Shown here one piece after another: positions 25,880-37,014 of a stretch of DNA of 64,000 nucleotides; position 1 is the stretch's first letter; each line of letters starts with the position of its first letter. The DNA comes from Thermomonas fusca DSM 15424 (GTDB lineage: Bacteria > Pseudomonadota > Gammaproteobacteria > Xanthomonadales > Xanthomonadaceae). Location of the stretch: positions 1-64,000 of the forward strand of contig NZ_AUIV01000009.1 in NCBI RefSeq assembly GCF_000423885.1. The letters are read 5' to 3'. The position numbers were made by a program, and so were the translations under genes. The notes beneath the pieces are model-generated. The model had not been told where the DNA came from, ran no database searches, and worked only from the letters and a program-made list of their open reading frames with translations.

Positions 25880-27134
25880 GCGCCCAGCTTCGCCAGCGCG
25901 CGTCCCAATGCGGCGTCGGCCAGTGCCCGCGTGGTGTCGTCGCTGATCGTGTTCAGCACCTCGCGGCAGAACGCGCCGGTCAGCAGCGCGCGCGCCTGCG
26001 GCTCGGGCAGGCCGCGCGAACGCAGGTAGAACAGCGCGGTGGCATCGAGCTGGCCGACCGTGGCGCCGTGCGCGGCCTTGACCTCGTCGGCGTGGATCAC
26101 CAGCACTGGCTGGGTGTCGATCTCCGCCTCGTTGGACAGCAGCAGGTTCTTGTTGGACAGGTCGGCCTCGGTGCCGTCGGCGCCGGGATGGATGGTGATG
26201 CCGCCGTGGAAGACCGCGCGCCCGCGCTGGCCGGCCAGGCCGCGCCAGGTCAGGTTGCAGCGGCTGTCGCGGGCAAGGTGTTCGATGCCGAGGCGGGTAT
26301 CGACGTGACGGCGGCCGTCGGCCAGCAGCACGCCATCGGCCTGCAGCGATGCGCCATCGCCTTCCAGCCGCACGTTGAGCTCGTGTCGCGACAGCGCCGC
26401 GCCCAGCTCCAGGTCGGTGCGCGCATAGCCGGCCTCCCGTGCCAGCACGGCGTCGGTGCGTGCGAACAGGGTGGCGCGCGGCGCGGCGTCCTGCACCCGC
26501 ACATGCGACAGGCGTGCGCCGTCGGCCACGTGCGCGTGCAGCAGCGCGTTGCCGAGATGGGCGTGTTCGCCGGCGGCCAGCTCGTGTTCCACCAGCTGCA
26601 GCGAAGCGCCTCGGCGCAGTTCGACGAAATGGCGCAGGTGCCAGGCCGCATCGCCACCCTCCTGCGGCGCGCCCACATGCGCGATGTGCAGGGGCGATTC
26701 CAGCTGCACCCCGGCCTCCACGCGGATCGCCGCGCCTTCGCGCGCCAGCGCGGCGTTGAGGCGGGCGAAGGGCTCGTCCGGGCGCTGGTAGCGGCGCGCC
26801 AGGAAGTTCACCGCGCGCGGATCGTCGCCCTGCAGCAGCTGCGACAGCGGGCGCACATCGATGCCGGCGGGCAGGGTGGAGAGGTCGCTCAGCGCGGCGT
26901 CGAAGTGGCCGTTGACGAACACGATGCGCGGCGCGGGGATGGCCGCCAGCAGCGCGGCATCGACGGCCACCGCCGCGGCCTGCGCGAAGCTGCGGCGTTC
27001 CAGCTGGCGCAGCGAGGTGTACTTCCAGCTTTCCGCGCGCTGCGGCAGGCCGTCGTGCAGTACTTCGTCCAGCAGCGCACGGCAGCCGGGGTCACCCGCG
27101 AAGCCTGCGGCTAGCGAATCGAGCAGGGCGCCCA

Positions 27135-27135
<1 letters not shown>
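25876..27135 (-). CDS. sufD: Fe-S cluster assembly protein SufD
   Basis: A 419-residue scaffold subunit that forms SufBC2D with SufB and SufC. The C-terminal beta-helix core has the family motifs TWRGLAGQRGRAVFHGGI, LSNKNLLLSNEAEIDTQPVL and HADEVKAAHGATVGQLD, ending in FLRSRG-type and AFCREV sequences. The N-terminal helical part includes ESWKYTSLRQL. Start and stop overlap sufC and sufS by a few bases (ATGA, GTGA), so the three are translationally coupled. Confidence 0.96.
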
Positions 27136-27879
<744 letters not shown>

Positions 27880-27896
<17 letters not shown>

Positions 27897-28383
27897 GTGT
27901 GTCTCCACGGCCGGAGTCGCCGGCTCCTTGCAGGTATTCCAGATCGGCCAGGTCTTGCAGACGGCCAACGGCTTGCTTGTTTGCGCGCAGATCGTCCAGT
28001 CCGATCACGGCGACATGGATGCCACCTAGCGGGACGATGATCCGGCGGGGGTAGCAGGCGTCGAAATCGACGCCGTCGGCGAAATTGATGAGTTCGATCG
28101 CGTTGGGTTCCTTGCCCAGCACCAGCATCGCGCGCGGTTTGCAGAAAGCAGCGGGGGCGGCGGCCAGATCCGGGAAGCCGAAGCTGCGTAGGGCGGCGAT
28201 GAGTTTTTCCGCGTTGGCTTCGGTGCCACGGAACCAGACATCCAGATCCTTGGTGTAGCGAACATGCCCATGCACGCCCAGTGCGATCCCGCCCACCAGC
28301 ATGTATTCCACGCCGTGGGTTTCGAGGGCGGACAGGAAGTCCCGCCAGTCCCTGTCCAGCGGGCTCTCAGCGGGCGCGGACAT
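27880..28383 (-). CDS. Nucleotidyltransferase-like protein (DUF6036/AbiEii-like) inside the suf operon
   Basis: A 167-residue protein with a nucleotidyltransferase-fold signature: Gly31-Gly32 (YMLVGGIALGVHG) followed by Asp46/Asp48 (YTKDLDVWF), and a later acidic strand (IELINFADGVDFD). Relatives are annotated as DUF6036 or AbiEii-type nucleotidyltransferases and often follow a small partner gene, as here. Some relatives act as toxins or tRNA-modifying enzymes. The gene overlaps the 67-residue gene upstream (17 bases) and sufC downstream (17 bases). Its function here is unknown; a link to Fe-S assembly is not evident from sequence. Confidence 0.75.
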
Positions 28384-28566
28384 GGTGCAGTTCCCACTGG
28401 AAGACGAAGGCGGGGTTGCCGCCCTTGAACAGGGCGTTGCCTTCGCGATGCAGTGCAAGAGCGGCCTGCAGGCGTTCGGCGTGGCTGCGCGCATGCCAAT
28501 GGCGCGACGCGGTGGCCTGCCGCTCGTCGGCATCCAGGAAGCGCAGGCTGCGCTCGGGCTGGGCGT

Positions 28567-28570
<4 letters not shown>
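28367..28570 (-). CDS. 67-residue protein paired with the nucleotidyltransferase
   Basis: A short charged protein ([38 protein letters not shown]). ATG 28570 overlaps the sufB stop (ATGA) and its 3' end overlaps the nucleotidyltransferase start. A similar 'RHWHSRSPAERLAA' pattern occurs, as far as I recall, in small proteins encoded before AbiEii/DUF6036 nucleotidyltransferases, so this is probably the partner (antitoxin-like or scaffold) of that module. It lacks a recognised domain. Confidence 0.65.
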
Positions 28571-30012
<1,442 letters not shown>

Positions 30013-30022
30013 GGGGTGTTCC

Positions 30023-30472
30023 TCAGGCCTGCGCCAGGCGGGCGGCGATGCGCCCGCGCGCGGGTCGTTGCGGTGGTTCCAGCATCTGCGCCAGCGAGAC
30101 GTTGCCCAGCGCTTCGGCCACCACGTCGTTGATGCGGCGCCAGTTGGCGCGCACGCCGCAGCTGTGCTCGATGCCGCACTGGCCGCTGGGCACGCTGCAT
30201 TCGGTCATCCCCAGCGGGCCTTCCATCGCTTCCACGATTTCGAACAGGCTGATCGCTTCGGCCGGGCGCGCCAGCCGGTAGCCGCCGTTGGCGCCGCGGA
30301 AGCCTGCCACCAGCCCGGCGGCGGCCAGCGGCTTGAGTACCTTGGCCACCGTGGGCGCTTCCAGCCCGGCGCGTTCGGCCAGCTCCGGTGCGCTCAGCAC
30401 CGCATCCGGCCGTGCGGCAAGCACGGTCATGACAACAGTGGCGTAATCGGTCAGCCGGGTGACGCGAAGCAT
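30023..30472 (-). CDS. Rrf2-family Fe-S sensing regulator of the suf operon
   Basis: A 149-residue Rrf2 regulator with an N-terminal winged helix ([33 protein letters not shown]) and three cysteines C92, C99 and C105 ([14 protein letters not shown]), the spacing used by IscR-type proteins to hold a [2Fe-2S] cluster. It resembles the SUF-system regulator of xanthomonads. It is the first gene of the suf transcript, so autoregulation in response to cluster status is likely. ATG 30472 fits the family start; a longer upstream frame would run through the promoter. Confidence 0.93.
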   Translation of the reverse strand: MLRVTRLTDYATVVMTVLAARPDAVLSAPELAERAGLEAPTVAKVLKPLAAAGLVAGFRGANGGYRLARPAEAISLFEIVEAMEGPLGMTECSVPSGQCGIEHSCGVRANWRRINDVVAEALGNVSLAQMLEPPQRPARGRIAARLAQA

Positions 30473-30505
30473 GGCGGTTGGGCAGGCGGGGGAATCTGGA
30501 CTGAA

Positions 30506-30534
30506 ATTGTACGTTTTGGCGCCCCCGCCGCCAA
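30506..30534 (-). promoter_or_regulatory. Sigma-70-type promoter of the rrf2-suf operon
   Basis: On the minus strand TTGGCG (30529-30534) and TACAAT (30506-30511) are separated by exactly 17 bases. Transcription would start near 30499, giving a leader of about 27 bases before ATG 30472. It lies in the 65-base gap after the esterase gene, with the -35 box ending only four bases from the esterase stop codon. Confidence 0.65.
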
Positions 30535-30537
30535 GTT

Positions 30538-31491
30538 TCAGCGCCTGACCTGCATCAAGGCGCGCTGGATCCATGCCGAAACGGCGTCGGTATAGGCCGA
30601 TGGCTGGCCCAGCTGGTCGTTGATTTCGCCATGTTCCAGCGCTTCCGGCAGCACCCGCATCGGCACCGACAGGGCGGCGGCGCGAGCGGCGAAGCCGCGG
30701 GCCTCGGCGCAGGGAGAAGTCGGGAAGCGGCGGTCGCTGGAGCAGACCAGCAGCATCGGCAGCGCGTCGCGTTCAAGCTGCTGTTGCGGCGAGACCGAGC
30801 GCCAGTAAGCCGGATCGCTGCCGAACGCATCGCGGTAAAGCTGCGGCAGCCGCGGCTGGCTCATCAATGCGGGGACATCCAGCGCGCCGCTGTCCAGGGC
30901 CACCACGCCCAGCGGGCGATCCGCGCTGGCTTGCCGCAGCAGGCCGGTGGGATCGCTGCCCAGCAGCGCCACCAGATGCGCACCGGCGGAATGGCCCATC
31001 AGGATCGTCTTCGCCGGATCGGCATGCCACTGGCGGGCGCGCCGCTGCACCGAGGCCAGCGCGGCCGCCACGTCGCCGGCCTGCACCAGCGGATCGGCAT
31101 CGGGTTCCATCCGGTAGTTCGCGGACACGAACACGAAGCCGCGCTGCAGCCAGTACGCCGCCTTGTTGCCGACGACGTAGCGCATGCCCTTGTCGCCGCG
31201 GCGCCAGCCGCCGCCGTGGACCATGAACAGGATTGGCGCGCCCGGCCGCGCGTGGCCCGGCAGGTAGACGTCGTAGCGCTGCCTCGGATCCGGGCCGTAG
31301 GCGATCTCGCGTTCGACGCGCACGCCCGGTGGCAGCGACGCGCGTTCGCCACGCCCGGTGTTTTCGGACTGTGGCTGCAGCCGCTGCTGGATGCGTTCGC
31401 GCAGCCGCTGCTGTGCCGGCAGCGGGGCACTGGGGGTGGCGAGCATGCAAAGCGCGAGCAGGCCGACGAAGAGGGGAAGGCGCTGGGACAT
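30538..31491 (-). CDS. Exported alpha/beta-hydrolase esterase (HSL/carboxylesterase type)
   Basis: A 317-residue protein with signal peptide (LPLFVGLLALCMLATPSAP), an oxyanion-hole motif HGGGW and the nucleophile elbow GHSAGAH. The catalytic His is probably in LEHGEIND near the C-terminus. It resembles the BD-FAE/hormone-sensitive-lipase group that acts on short acyl esters, including polysaccharide ester groups; no substrate can be assigned. It precedes the suf regulator on the same strand, but that has its own promoter. Confidence 0.88.
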   Translation of the reverse strand: MSQRLPLFVGLLALCMLATPSAPLPAQQRLRERIQQRLQPQSENTGRGERASLPPGVRVEREIAYGPDPRQRYDVYLPGHARPGAPILFMVHGGGWRRGDKGMRYVVGNKAAYWLQRGFVFVSANYRMEPDADPLVQAGDVAAALASVQRRARQWHADPAKTILMGHSAGAHLVALLGSDPTGLLRQASADRPLGVVALDSGALDVPALMSQPRLPQLYRDAFGSDPAYWRSVSPQQQLERDALPMLLVCSSDRRFPTSPCAEARGFAARAAALSVPMRVLPEALEHGEINDQLGQPSAYTDAVSAWIQRALMQVRR

Positions 31492-31672
31492 GGCGGGCGT
31501 TCCTGCGTTGGGGGACACAGCGGCAACGCATCGAAGCCGCCGGCGGTTGACGCGGGGGCGCGCAGGTTCCACGGATGACAGCTGTCAGCCGCGATGGCTG
31601 ACGACGCCCCCTGCCGCCGGCAACACGGCTGCGGAAAATGGGCGGCGTCCAATCCGGACGCAGGAGAGCCCC

Positions 31673-31924
31673 ATGCAGACCCAGACCCGATCCCGCACGG
31701 CATTCGCCGACCAGCTGCAGGCCAGCGTGGGAGAACTGGTGGAGCGCGCGGCCAGCGCCGCCCCCGGTCCGGAGCGTTCGCGGTTGTTGCGCTGGCTGCT
31801 GGTGGGCGGCGCCGTGTTCCTGCTCTGGCGGGTGGAGCGCAGCGCCAGGAAGCTGTTGTGGACGATGTTCGGCATCGGCATGGCGCTGTACTGGAGCGGC
31901 GCCGCCGGCTGGCTGTTGCGCTGA
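31673..31924 (+). CDS. Small hypothetical membrane-associated protein
   Basis: An 83-residue protein with AGGAGA upstream of ATG 31673. The N-terminal half is polar/helical (FADQLQASVGELVERAASAA) and the C-terminal half has hydrophobic segments (LLRWLLVGGAVFLLWRVE, then LLWTMFGIGMALYWSGAAGW). It could be an inner-membrane anchor of phage-shock or ElaB-like size, but no family is recognised. It is followed by the SET-domain gene on the same strand. Confidence 0.6.
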   Translation: MQTQTRSRTAFADQLQASVGELVERAASAAPGPERSRLLRWLLVGGAVFLLWRVERSARKLLWTMFGIGMALYWSGAAGWLLR

Positions 31925-32035
31925 CTGGCAGCCGCCGCGGATCGATGGCGAGTGCACGCGTCGATCGGTCGGACACGCGGTGACGGGAACGGCGCGGCTG
32001 GGCACAATGGCCCTTCCCCAAGCCGCGCCGCACCG

Positions 32036-32500
32036 ATGCCGAAGAAGATCGCCACCCGCAAGTCCGCCATCCACGGCAACGGCGTATTCGCCGCCCTGCC
32101 GATCGAAAAGGGCGAGCGCCTGATCGAATACAAGGGCCGCCGCCGCAGCCACGAAGAGGTGGACGCCGGCGACAGCGGCGACATCGAGAGTGGCCACACT
32201 TTCCTGTTCACCCTCAACGAGGATTGGGTGATCGATGCCAACTTCGAGGGCAACGACGCGCGCTGGATCAACCACAGCTGCGCGCCGAACTGCGAGGCGG
32301 TGATGGTGGAGGACGAGGCCGAGCCGAAGAGGTCGCGCGTGTTCATCGAGGCGGTACGCGCCATCAAGCCCGGCGAAGAGCTGACCTACGATTACGGCAT
32401 CACCCTGGCCGAGCGCCACACCCCGCGGCTGAAGAAGATCTGGGCCTGCCGCTGCGGCTCGATGGACTGCACCGGCACCATGCTCAAGCCCAAGCGCTGA
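32036..32500 (+). CDS. SET-domain lysine methyltransferase-like protein
   Basis: A 154-residue protein made almost entirely of a SET domain: HGNGVFAALPIEKGERLIEY near the start, the AdoMet/active-site motifs WINHSCAPNCE and GEELTYDYG, and a post-SET cysteine cluster ACRCGSMDCTGTML. SET enzymes methylate protein lysines; bacterial targets are mostly unknown. The post-SET Cys residues should bind Zn. It is a stand-alone gene, more common in Lysobacteraceae and Chlamydiae than in most gammaproteobacteria. Confidence 0.93.
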   Translation: MPKKIATRKSAIHGNGVFAALPIEKGERLIEYKGRRRSHEEVDAGDSGDIESGHTFLFTLNEDWVIDANFEGNDARWINHSCAPNCEAVMVEDEAEPKRSRVFIEAVRAIKPGEELTYDYGITLAERHTPRLKKIWACRCGSMDCTGTMLKPKR

Positions 32501-32568
32501 GCGCTTGCGGCGTATCGCTTTCCTGCGCGGGGCCAGCCCCTGGTGCAAGCCGTGAGGCGGTCGCCGCC

Positions 32569-33180
32569 CTATTGCTTTGCCAGGGTCGCGCGTTCGATCC
32601 GCCAGCCCGGATCGCCGCCCTCGACCACGCTGCGGTGCAGGACATAGCGGCCGGTGTAGTGGTCGATGCGGCCGTCGCTCTGGCCGGCGGCCAGCTTCAC
32701 CGGAATTTCGATGAAGCGCTGGCCGGCGCCCGCGTCGATGGGCCCCGGCGCGCCGATCTCGACGCTCACCCCGGTGGTGCCGGCGAAGCCGTCGGCGAAC
32801 TGTGCCGCCGTCTGCGGATTCTGCCGCCACAGCGCATGCGCGCGTGCGAAGTCGCGGGCGTTGATGGCGGCGTAGTAGTCGCGCAACACCGCGACCGCGG
32901 CTTCGACGCCCGGCTCGGTCTGGGCGGTGGATGCGTCGGTGGTCGATGGCGCGATGCCGTCGGTTGGCGTCGCCCGGGCGGGCTGGGCGTCTTCGACGCG
33001 GCCGGGGTCGGGGGTCGATGCGCCGGGCGCGGGCATGCCGGTCGCAGAGCCGCCGTTCGCCTCCGGCTTCGGCAGGCTCTCTTCGGCGAGGGTGGCGTCT
33101 TCGCCGGCGGGTTTGCGGTCGCCGCAGGCGACCAGCAGCGCGGCCAGCAGCACGGCGGACGGGAGGCGGAAACGGTGCAT
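32569..33180 (-). CDS. Lipoprotein of unknown function
   Basis: A 203-residue lipoprotein: LLAALLVAC lipobox, then a long Pro/Ala/Thr/Ser-rich linker (about residues 25-90) and a C-terminal domain (VAVLRDYYAAINARDFARA, GWRIERATL) resembling the NTF2/SnoaL-like fold of small periplasmic proteins. No catalytic motif was seen. It is convergent with the SET gene and divides it from the EF-G-like gene. Confidence 0.8.
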   Translation of the reverse strand: MHRFRLPSAVLLAALLVACGDRKPAGEDATLAEESLPKPEANGGSATGMPAPGASTPDPGRVEDAQPARATPTDGIAPSTTDASTAQTEPGVEAAVAVLRDYYAAINARDFARAHALWRQNPQTAAQFADGFAGTTGVSVEIGAPGPIDAGAGQRFIEIPVKLAAGQSDGRIDHYTGRYVLHRSVVEGGDPGWRIERATLAKQ

Positions 33181-33246
33181 GGCGTGGTCCGGAAGCGGAT
33201 GCGCACACGATAGCGCGCATCCGTGAAACCAGCTGCGACGGAGCGC

Positions 33247-35295
33247 TCAGTCCTCGTCGTGGTGGGGCTTGTACGCCTCCGCCAGCTTCTTCTGCATCGG
33301 CGCCGGCACCGGTTCGTAGTGGCTGAAGTCCAGCGCGTAGCGGCCGCGCCCGGCGGTGGCGGATTTCAGCTCCGCGGCATAGCCCTCCAGTTCCGACAGC
33401 GGCACCTGCGCGCGGATCAGGATGTCGCCGCCGCGCAGGGTATCGGTGCCGCTGATGCGGGCGCGCTTGGACGCAAGACCGCCGCTGACATCGCCCATGT
33501 GCTGCTCGGGCGCGCTGACTTCCAGCTCCACGATCGGCTCCAGCACCTGCGGCTGCGCCTTGCCGATGGCATCGAGGAAGGCACGTTTGCCGGCGGCGAT
33601 GAAGGCGACCTCCTTGCTGTCCACCGGATGATGCTTGCCGTCGTAGACCACCACCCGCACGTCCTGGATCGGGAAGCCGGCCACCGCGCCGCCGGCCAGC
33701 ACCTGGCGCACGCCTTTTTCCACCGCGGGCAGGAACTGGCCGGGGATGGTGCCACCCTTCACCTCGTCGACGAACTCGAAGCCGGCGCCGCGCGGCAGCG
33801 GCTCGATACGCAGGAACACCTCACCGAACTGGCCGGCGCCGCCGGTCTGCTTCTTGTGCCGGTGGTGGCCGTCCGCCTTGCTGGCGATGGTTTCGCGATA
33901 GGCGATGCGCGGCGGATGGGTGTTCACTTCCACCCCGAAGCGTTCCTTGAGTCGCTGCAGCATCACCCGCAGGTGCAGGTCGGACAGGCCGCGAATCACC
34001 GTTTCGTTGGTTTCCCCGTTGTGTTCGACCGCGAACGCCGGATCCTCTTCGGCCAGCTTGTGCAGCGCGGTCGCCAGCTTCTGCTCCTGGCCCTTGCTGG
34101 CCGGCTCCACCGCCAGCCCGAACATCGGCTTCGGGAATGCCATCGGCGCGAGGTGGATGTGGTCCTCGTCGTGCGAATCGTGCAGCACCGCATCGAAATG
34201 CAGTTCGTCGATCTTCGCCACCGCGGCGATGTCGCCGGGAACCGCCTGGCTGATCTCGATATGGTCCTTGCCCCGCAGCCGGAACAGATGCGCCACCTTG
34301 AACGGCTTGCGGCCGTCGTCGACGAACAGCTGCATGTCCTTGCGCACGGTGCCCTGGTAGACGCGGAAAATGCCGAGCTTGCCGACGAAGGGGTCGTTGA
34401 CGATCTTGAACACGTCGGCGATGACGTGCGCGTCCGGGTCGGGACGCGCCTCCACCGGTCGCACGTCGTTGCCATGGCCCTTCACGAACGGTGGTGGATT
34501 GGCTTCGCCGGGGTGCGGGAACAGTGTCTCGGCGATGTCCAGCCATTCCGGCACGCCCACGCCGCTGCGCGCGGAGACGAAGCACACCGGCACCAGGTGG
34601 CCTTCGCGCAGGCACTGCTCGAAGGCGTCGTGCAGCTCCGCGCCGGACAGGCCGCCCTCGCCGACGTCGAGGTAATGGTCCATCACCGTTTCGTTGATCT
34701 CCACCACCTGGTCGATGATCTTCTGGTGCCAGTCCGCCACCGCGCCAAGATCGCTTTCGCCCTGCTGGCTGCGGAAGCAATCGACCACCCGCGCGCCGTC
34801 GTCCGCCGGCAGGTTCAATGGCAGCAGCTCGGCGCCGAATTCCACCCGCAGCAGGTCCAGCAGCGCGGCCAGATCGTGGCCGGCATGGTCGATCTTGTTG
34901 ATCACGACGGCGCGGCACAGCCCGCGCTGTTTCGCGTACTCCATCATCCGGCGCGTGCCGTGGCCGACGCCGGTGTCCGCATCGACCACGATCGCCACGG
35001 TTTCCGCCGCCGCCAGCGCGCCCAGCGCGGGGCCGCGGAAATCGGGATAGCCGGGGGTGTCGAGCAGGTTCAGGTGCAGGCCGCCGCGATCCACGCTGGC
35101 GATGCCGGCATCGATCGAATGGCCGCGTTCGCGTTCGAGCGGATCGAAGTCGGACACGGTATTGCCGCGTTCCACCGTGCCTGCCGTCTGGAGTGCGCCA
35201 CCGGCATGCAGCAGGGCTTCGAACAGGGTGGTTTTGCCGGCGCCGGGGTGGCCCGCCAGGGCCACGTTGCGGATTTGCTGGGTCGAATAGGACAT
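33247..35295 (-). CDS. Elongation factor G-like GTPase
   Basis: A 682-residue translational GTPase with all EF-G domains. G1 reads GHPGAGKTT (residues 15-23), the G3 motif is DTPGY (79-83), and G4 is NKID. In true EF-G, G3 is DTPGH, whose His activates water; Tyr here and the altered G1 mark the EF-G-like (EF-G2) group. Domain IV has GGAGQFGEVF and the C-terminal domain ends KPHHDED. The ATG at 35295 matches the family N-terminus. The role of this group is poorly known and it may not act in normal translocation. Confidence 0.92.
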   Translation of the reverse strand: MSYSTQQIRNVALAGHPGAGKTTLFEALLHAGGALQTAGTVERGNTVSDFDPLERERGHSIDAGIASVDRGGLHLNLLDTPGYPDFRGPALGALAAAETVAIVVDADTGVGHGTRRMMEYAKQRGLCRAVVINKIDHAGHDLAALLDLLRVEFGAELLPLNLPADDGARVVDCFRSQQGESDLGAVADWHQKIIDQVVEINETVMDHYLDVGEGGLSGAELHDAFEQCLREGHLVPVCFVSARSGVGVPEWLDIAETLFPHPGEANPPPFVKGHGNDVRPVEARPDPDAHVIADVFKIVNDPFVGKLGIFRVYQGTVRKDMQLFVDDGRKPFKVAHLFRLRGKDHIEISQAVPGDIAAVAKIDELHFDAVLHDSHDEDHIHLAPMAFPKPMFGLAVEPASKGQEQKLATALHKLAEEDPAFAVEHNGETNETVIRGLSDLHLRVMLQRLKERFGVEVNTHPPRIAYRETIASKADGHHRHKKQTGGAGQFGEVFLRIEPLPRGAGFEFVDEVKGGTIPGQFLPAVEKGVRQVLAGGAVAGFPIQDVRVVVYDGKHHPVDSKEVAFIAAGKRAFLDAIGKAQPQVLEPIVELEVSAPEQHMGDVSGGLASKRARISGTDTLRGGDILIRAQVPLSELEGYAAELKSATAGRGRYALDFSHYEPVPAPMQKKLAEAYKPHHDED

Positions 35296-35564
35296 GAGCC
35301 CGTTCCTCCTTCGCGTGCGAATGGACGTGGCGTCATGGCTGTCCGCGTTTCGCGCCGGAGCGTTGGGCGCTCGGCGGGCGGTCATGGCGGGCATTCACCT
35401 TAGCGCAGCGGCGGCGATTGTCGTCTTGCGCTGCAGCATCGGACGGCTGTCGCCGCGCTAAACGGATTTGCTCACGCACGCCCGGTTCAGCTTCGCGTCA
35501 AGCATGTCTGCGCAATCTGCAAACCGCGCCGGCCCTTTCCCTTTCCCGGCGACCGGAAACTGCC

Positions 35565-36272
35565 ATGAAGCGTGTTCTCGCCAGCCTGCTCGCCCTTGGC
35601 CTTGCTGCCGGCGGCAACGTCGCGTTCGCCCAGTCGGCGGGCTACGGCCGTTACGACGGTTCGGTCCAGGCCGAAGGCGACCGTTATTACGACTACGCGC
35701 GGGTGATCCGGGTCGACCCGGTGCTGGGCGGCAGTGGCTATCGCCAGGGCTACGGCAGCGACCGTCGCTGCTACGAAACCACCACTGCCGGCGGCTATGG
35801 CTATGGCGACGACGGCTATCGCAACGACGGCCGCTACGATGGCTATCGCAACGATGGCTACGACCGTCGCTACGGCGGCTATGACGGCCGCAACGATGGA
35901 CGCTATGGCTATGGCGGCGAGACCGGGCGCAACGTCGCCACCGTGGTCGGTGGCATTGCCGGCGCGGTGCTGGGCAGCAAGGTCGGCGGCGGCAGCGGCA
36001 GCTACGCCGCGGCGGCGGTGGGTTCGATGCTGGGTGGCATGGCCGGGCGCGAGATTTACGACCAGAACCAGCGCGGTCGCCGCCAGGTCGGCACGGTGCG
36101 GGTCTGCGATCCCGAGCCGGTACGCAGTGGCTATCCGGGTTCGGGCTATCGCGATGGCGGTGCCGGCGGATACGACGTGACCTACGAGTACAACGGCCGC
36201 CGCTACACCCGGCGCATGGACTATCACCCGGGCGAGCGTGTCCGCGTGCTGGTCGGGGTGGAGCCGCAGTAA
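35565..36272 (+). CDS. Exported glycine-zipper protein with Tyr/Gly/Asp repeats
   Basis: A 235-residue protein with signal peptide (VLASLLALGLAAGGNVAFA), a repetitive Gly-Tyr-Asp-Asn-Arg region (about 85-120: YRNDGRYDG, YDRRYGGYDG) and a glycine-zipper segment (VATVVGGIAGAVLGSKVG, AVGSMLGGMAG), as in the 17-kDa/Rick_17kDa_Anti-type 2TM domain. A C-terminal beta-like region (VTYEYNGRRYTRRMDYHPGE) follows. Probably outer-membrane associated; no function is known. A terminator follows at 36295. Confidence 0.85.
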   Translation: MKRVLASLLALGLAAGGNVAFAQSAGYGRYDGSVQAEGDRYYDYARVIRVDPVLGGSGYRQGYGSDRRCYETTTAGGYGYGDDGYRNDGRYDGYRNDGYDRRYGGYDGRNDGRYGYGGETGRNVATVVGGIAGAVLGSKVGGGSGSYAAAAVGSMLGGMAGREIYDQNQRGRRQVGTVRVCDPEPVRSGYPGSGYRDGGAGGYDVTYEYNGRRYTRRMDYHPGERVRVLVGVEPQ

Positions 36273-36294
36273 GCGCCTTGATCGCGCGAATGGA

Positions 36295-36325
36295 GAAGGG
36301 GCCCTGCGGCCCCTTCTTCGTTTTT
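36295..36325 (+). terminator. Terminator after the glycine-zipper gene
   Basis: Nine-base arms GAAGGGGCC and GGCCCCTTC with a CTGC loop, then TTCG and five T. It lies between convergent genes and may help stop both. Confidence 0.8.
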
Positions 36326-36345
36326 GCCGGCGCTGGGGTGCGCCT

Positions 36346-36960
36346 TCAGCGCGTGGCCGCAGCGATCTCGGTGCGGCGGTTGGCGTGGCGCGGCACGCCC
36401 TGTTCGTCCAGCAGGTGCTCGATGCGGCTGAACACTTCCGCGCGCGAAAAGGGTTTTTTCATGAAGTCGTCGGCGCCGATGCGCTGCACGTAGAACTGCT
36501 CGGTGGCCTGGGCGTTGCCGCTGATCATGATGATCGGCACGTCGTGGGTGGCTTCATCCCGGCGCAGCTTGCGCAGCGCGCTGAAACCATCGATGCCGGG
36601 CAGTACGATGTCGAGGAAGATCAGGTCGGGGTGTTCGCGACGGGCGATCTCCAGCGCGCTCTCACCGTCGTAGGCCACCAGCACTTCGAAATGGTTCTGC
36701 AGCAGCATCCGCTTGAGCAGGGCGACGATGGTCGGCGAATCGTCGACCACCAGGATGCGGAGGCCCGGGCGGGCGTTGCGGCGCTCGCGCTCGCGACGCT
36801 CGAGGACGCCACCGTGCGCGGCTTCGGCATTGTCCGCATCCGCCTGCAACTGCGACGCAGCTTCCGTGGCCGGTGAAGCAGGCCTTGCCGCGGGCGTCGG
36901 CGCCGCAGCCGATCCGCCCTGCTGTGGGCGGACACGCTTGAACAGGTCGAAAAATCCCAC
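36346..36960 (-). CDS. Orphan single-domain response regulator with N-terminal extension
   Basis: A 204-residue protein. Residues 1-65 form an extension: an amphipathic start (MGFFDLFKRV), an Ala/Pro-rich linker and a charged helix. A receiver domain (about 66-190) follows with the acidic pair D73/D74, phospho-acceptor D117 (IFLDIVLPG) and K169 (MKKP). It has no output domain, like the CheY/PilG/PilH class used in twitching or chemotaxis; no histidine kinase is adjacent. The N-terminal helix could bind membrane or partner, which is speculation. Confidence 0.88.
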   Translation of the reverse strand: MGFFDLFKRVRPQQGGSAAAPTPAARPASPATEAASQLQADADNAEAAHGGVLERRERERRNARPGLRILVVDDSPTIVALLKRMLLQNHFEVLVAYDGESALEIARREHPDLIFLDIVLPGIDGFSALRKLRRDEATHDVPIIMISGNAQATEQFYVQRIGADDFMKKPFSRAEVFSRIEHLLDEQGVPRHANRRTEIAAATR

Positions 36961-37014
36961 GCCGCGGCTTCCCCAGATTGTCCCCGGGCGGCATCTTACC
37001 GTGAACCCGCCGGG

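Noticed and set aside
35800..35945. Short direct repeats considered as a CRISPR-like array
   Set aside because: They are imperfect, in frame, and code for a Tyr/Gly/Asp/Asn/Arg repeat region inside the glycine-zipper gene; there are no spacers.
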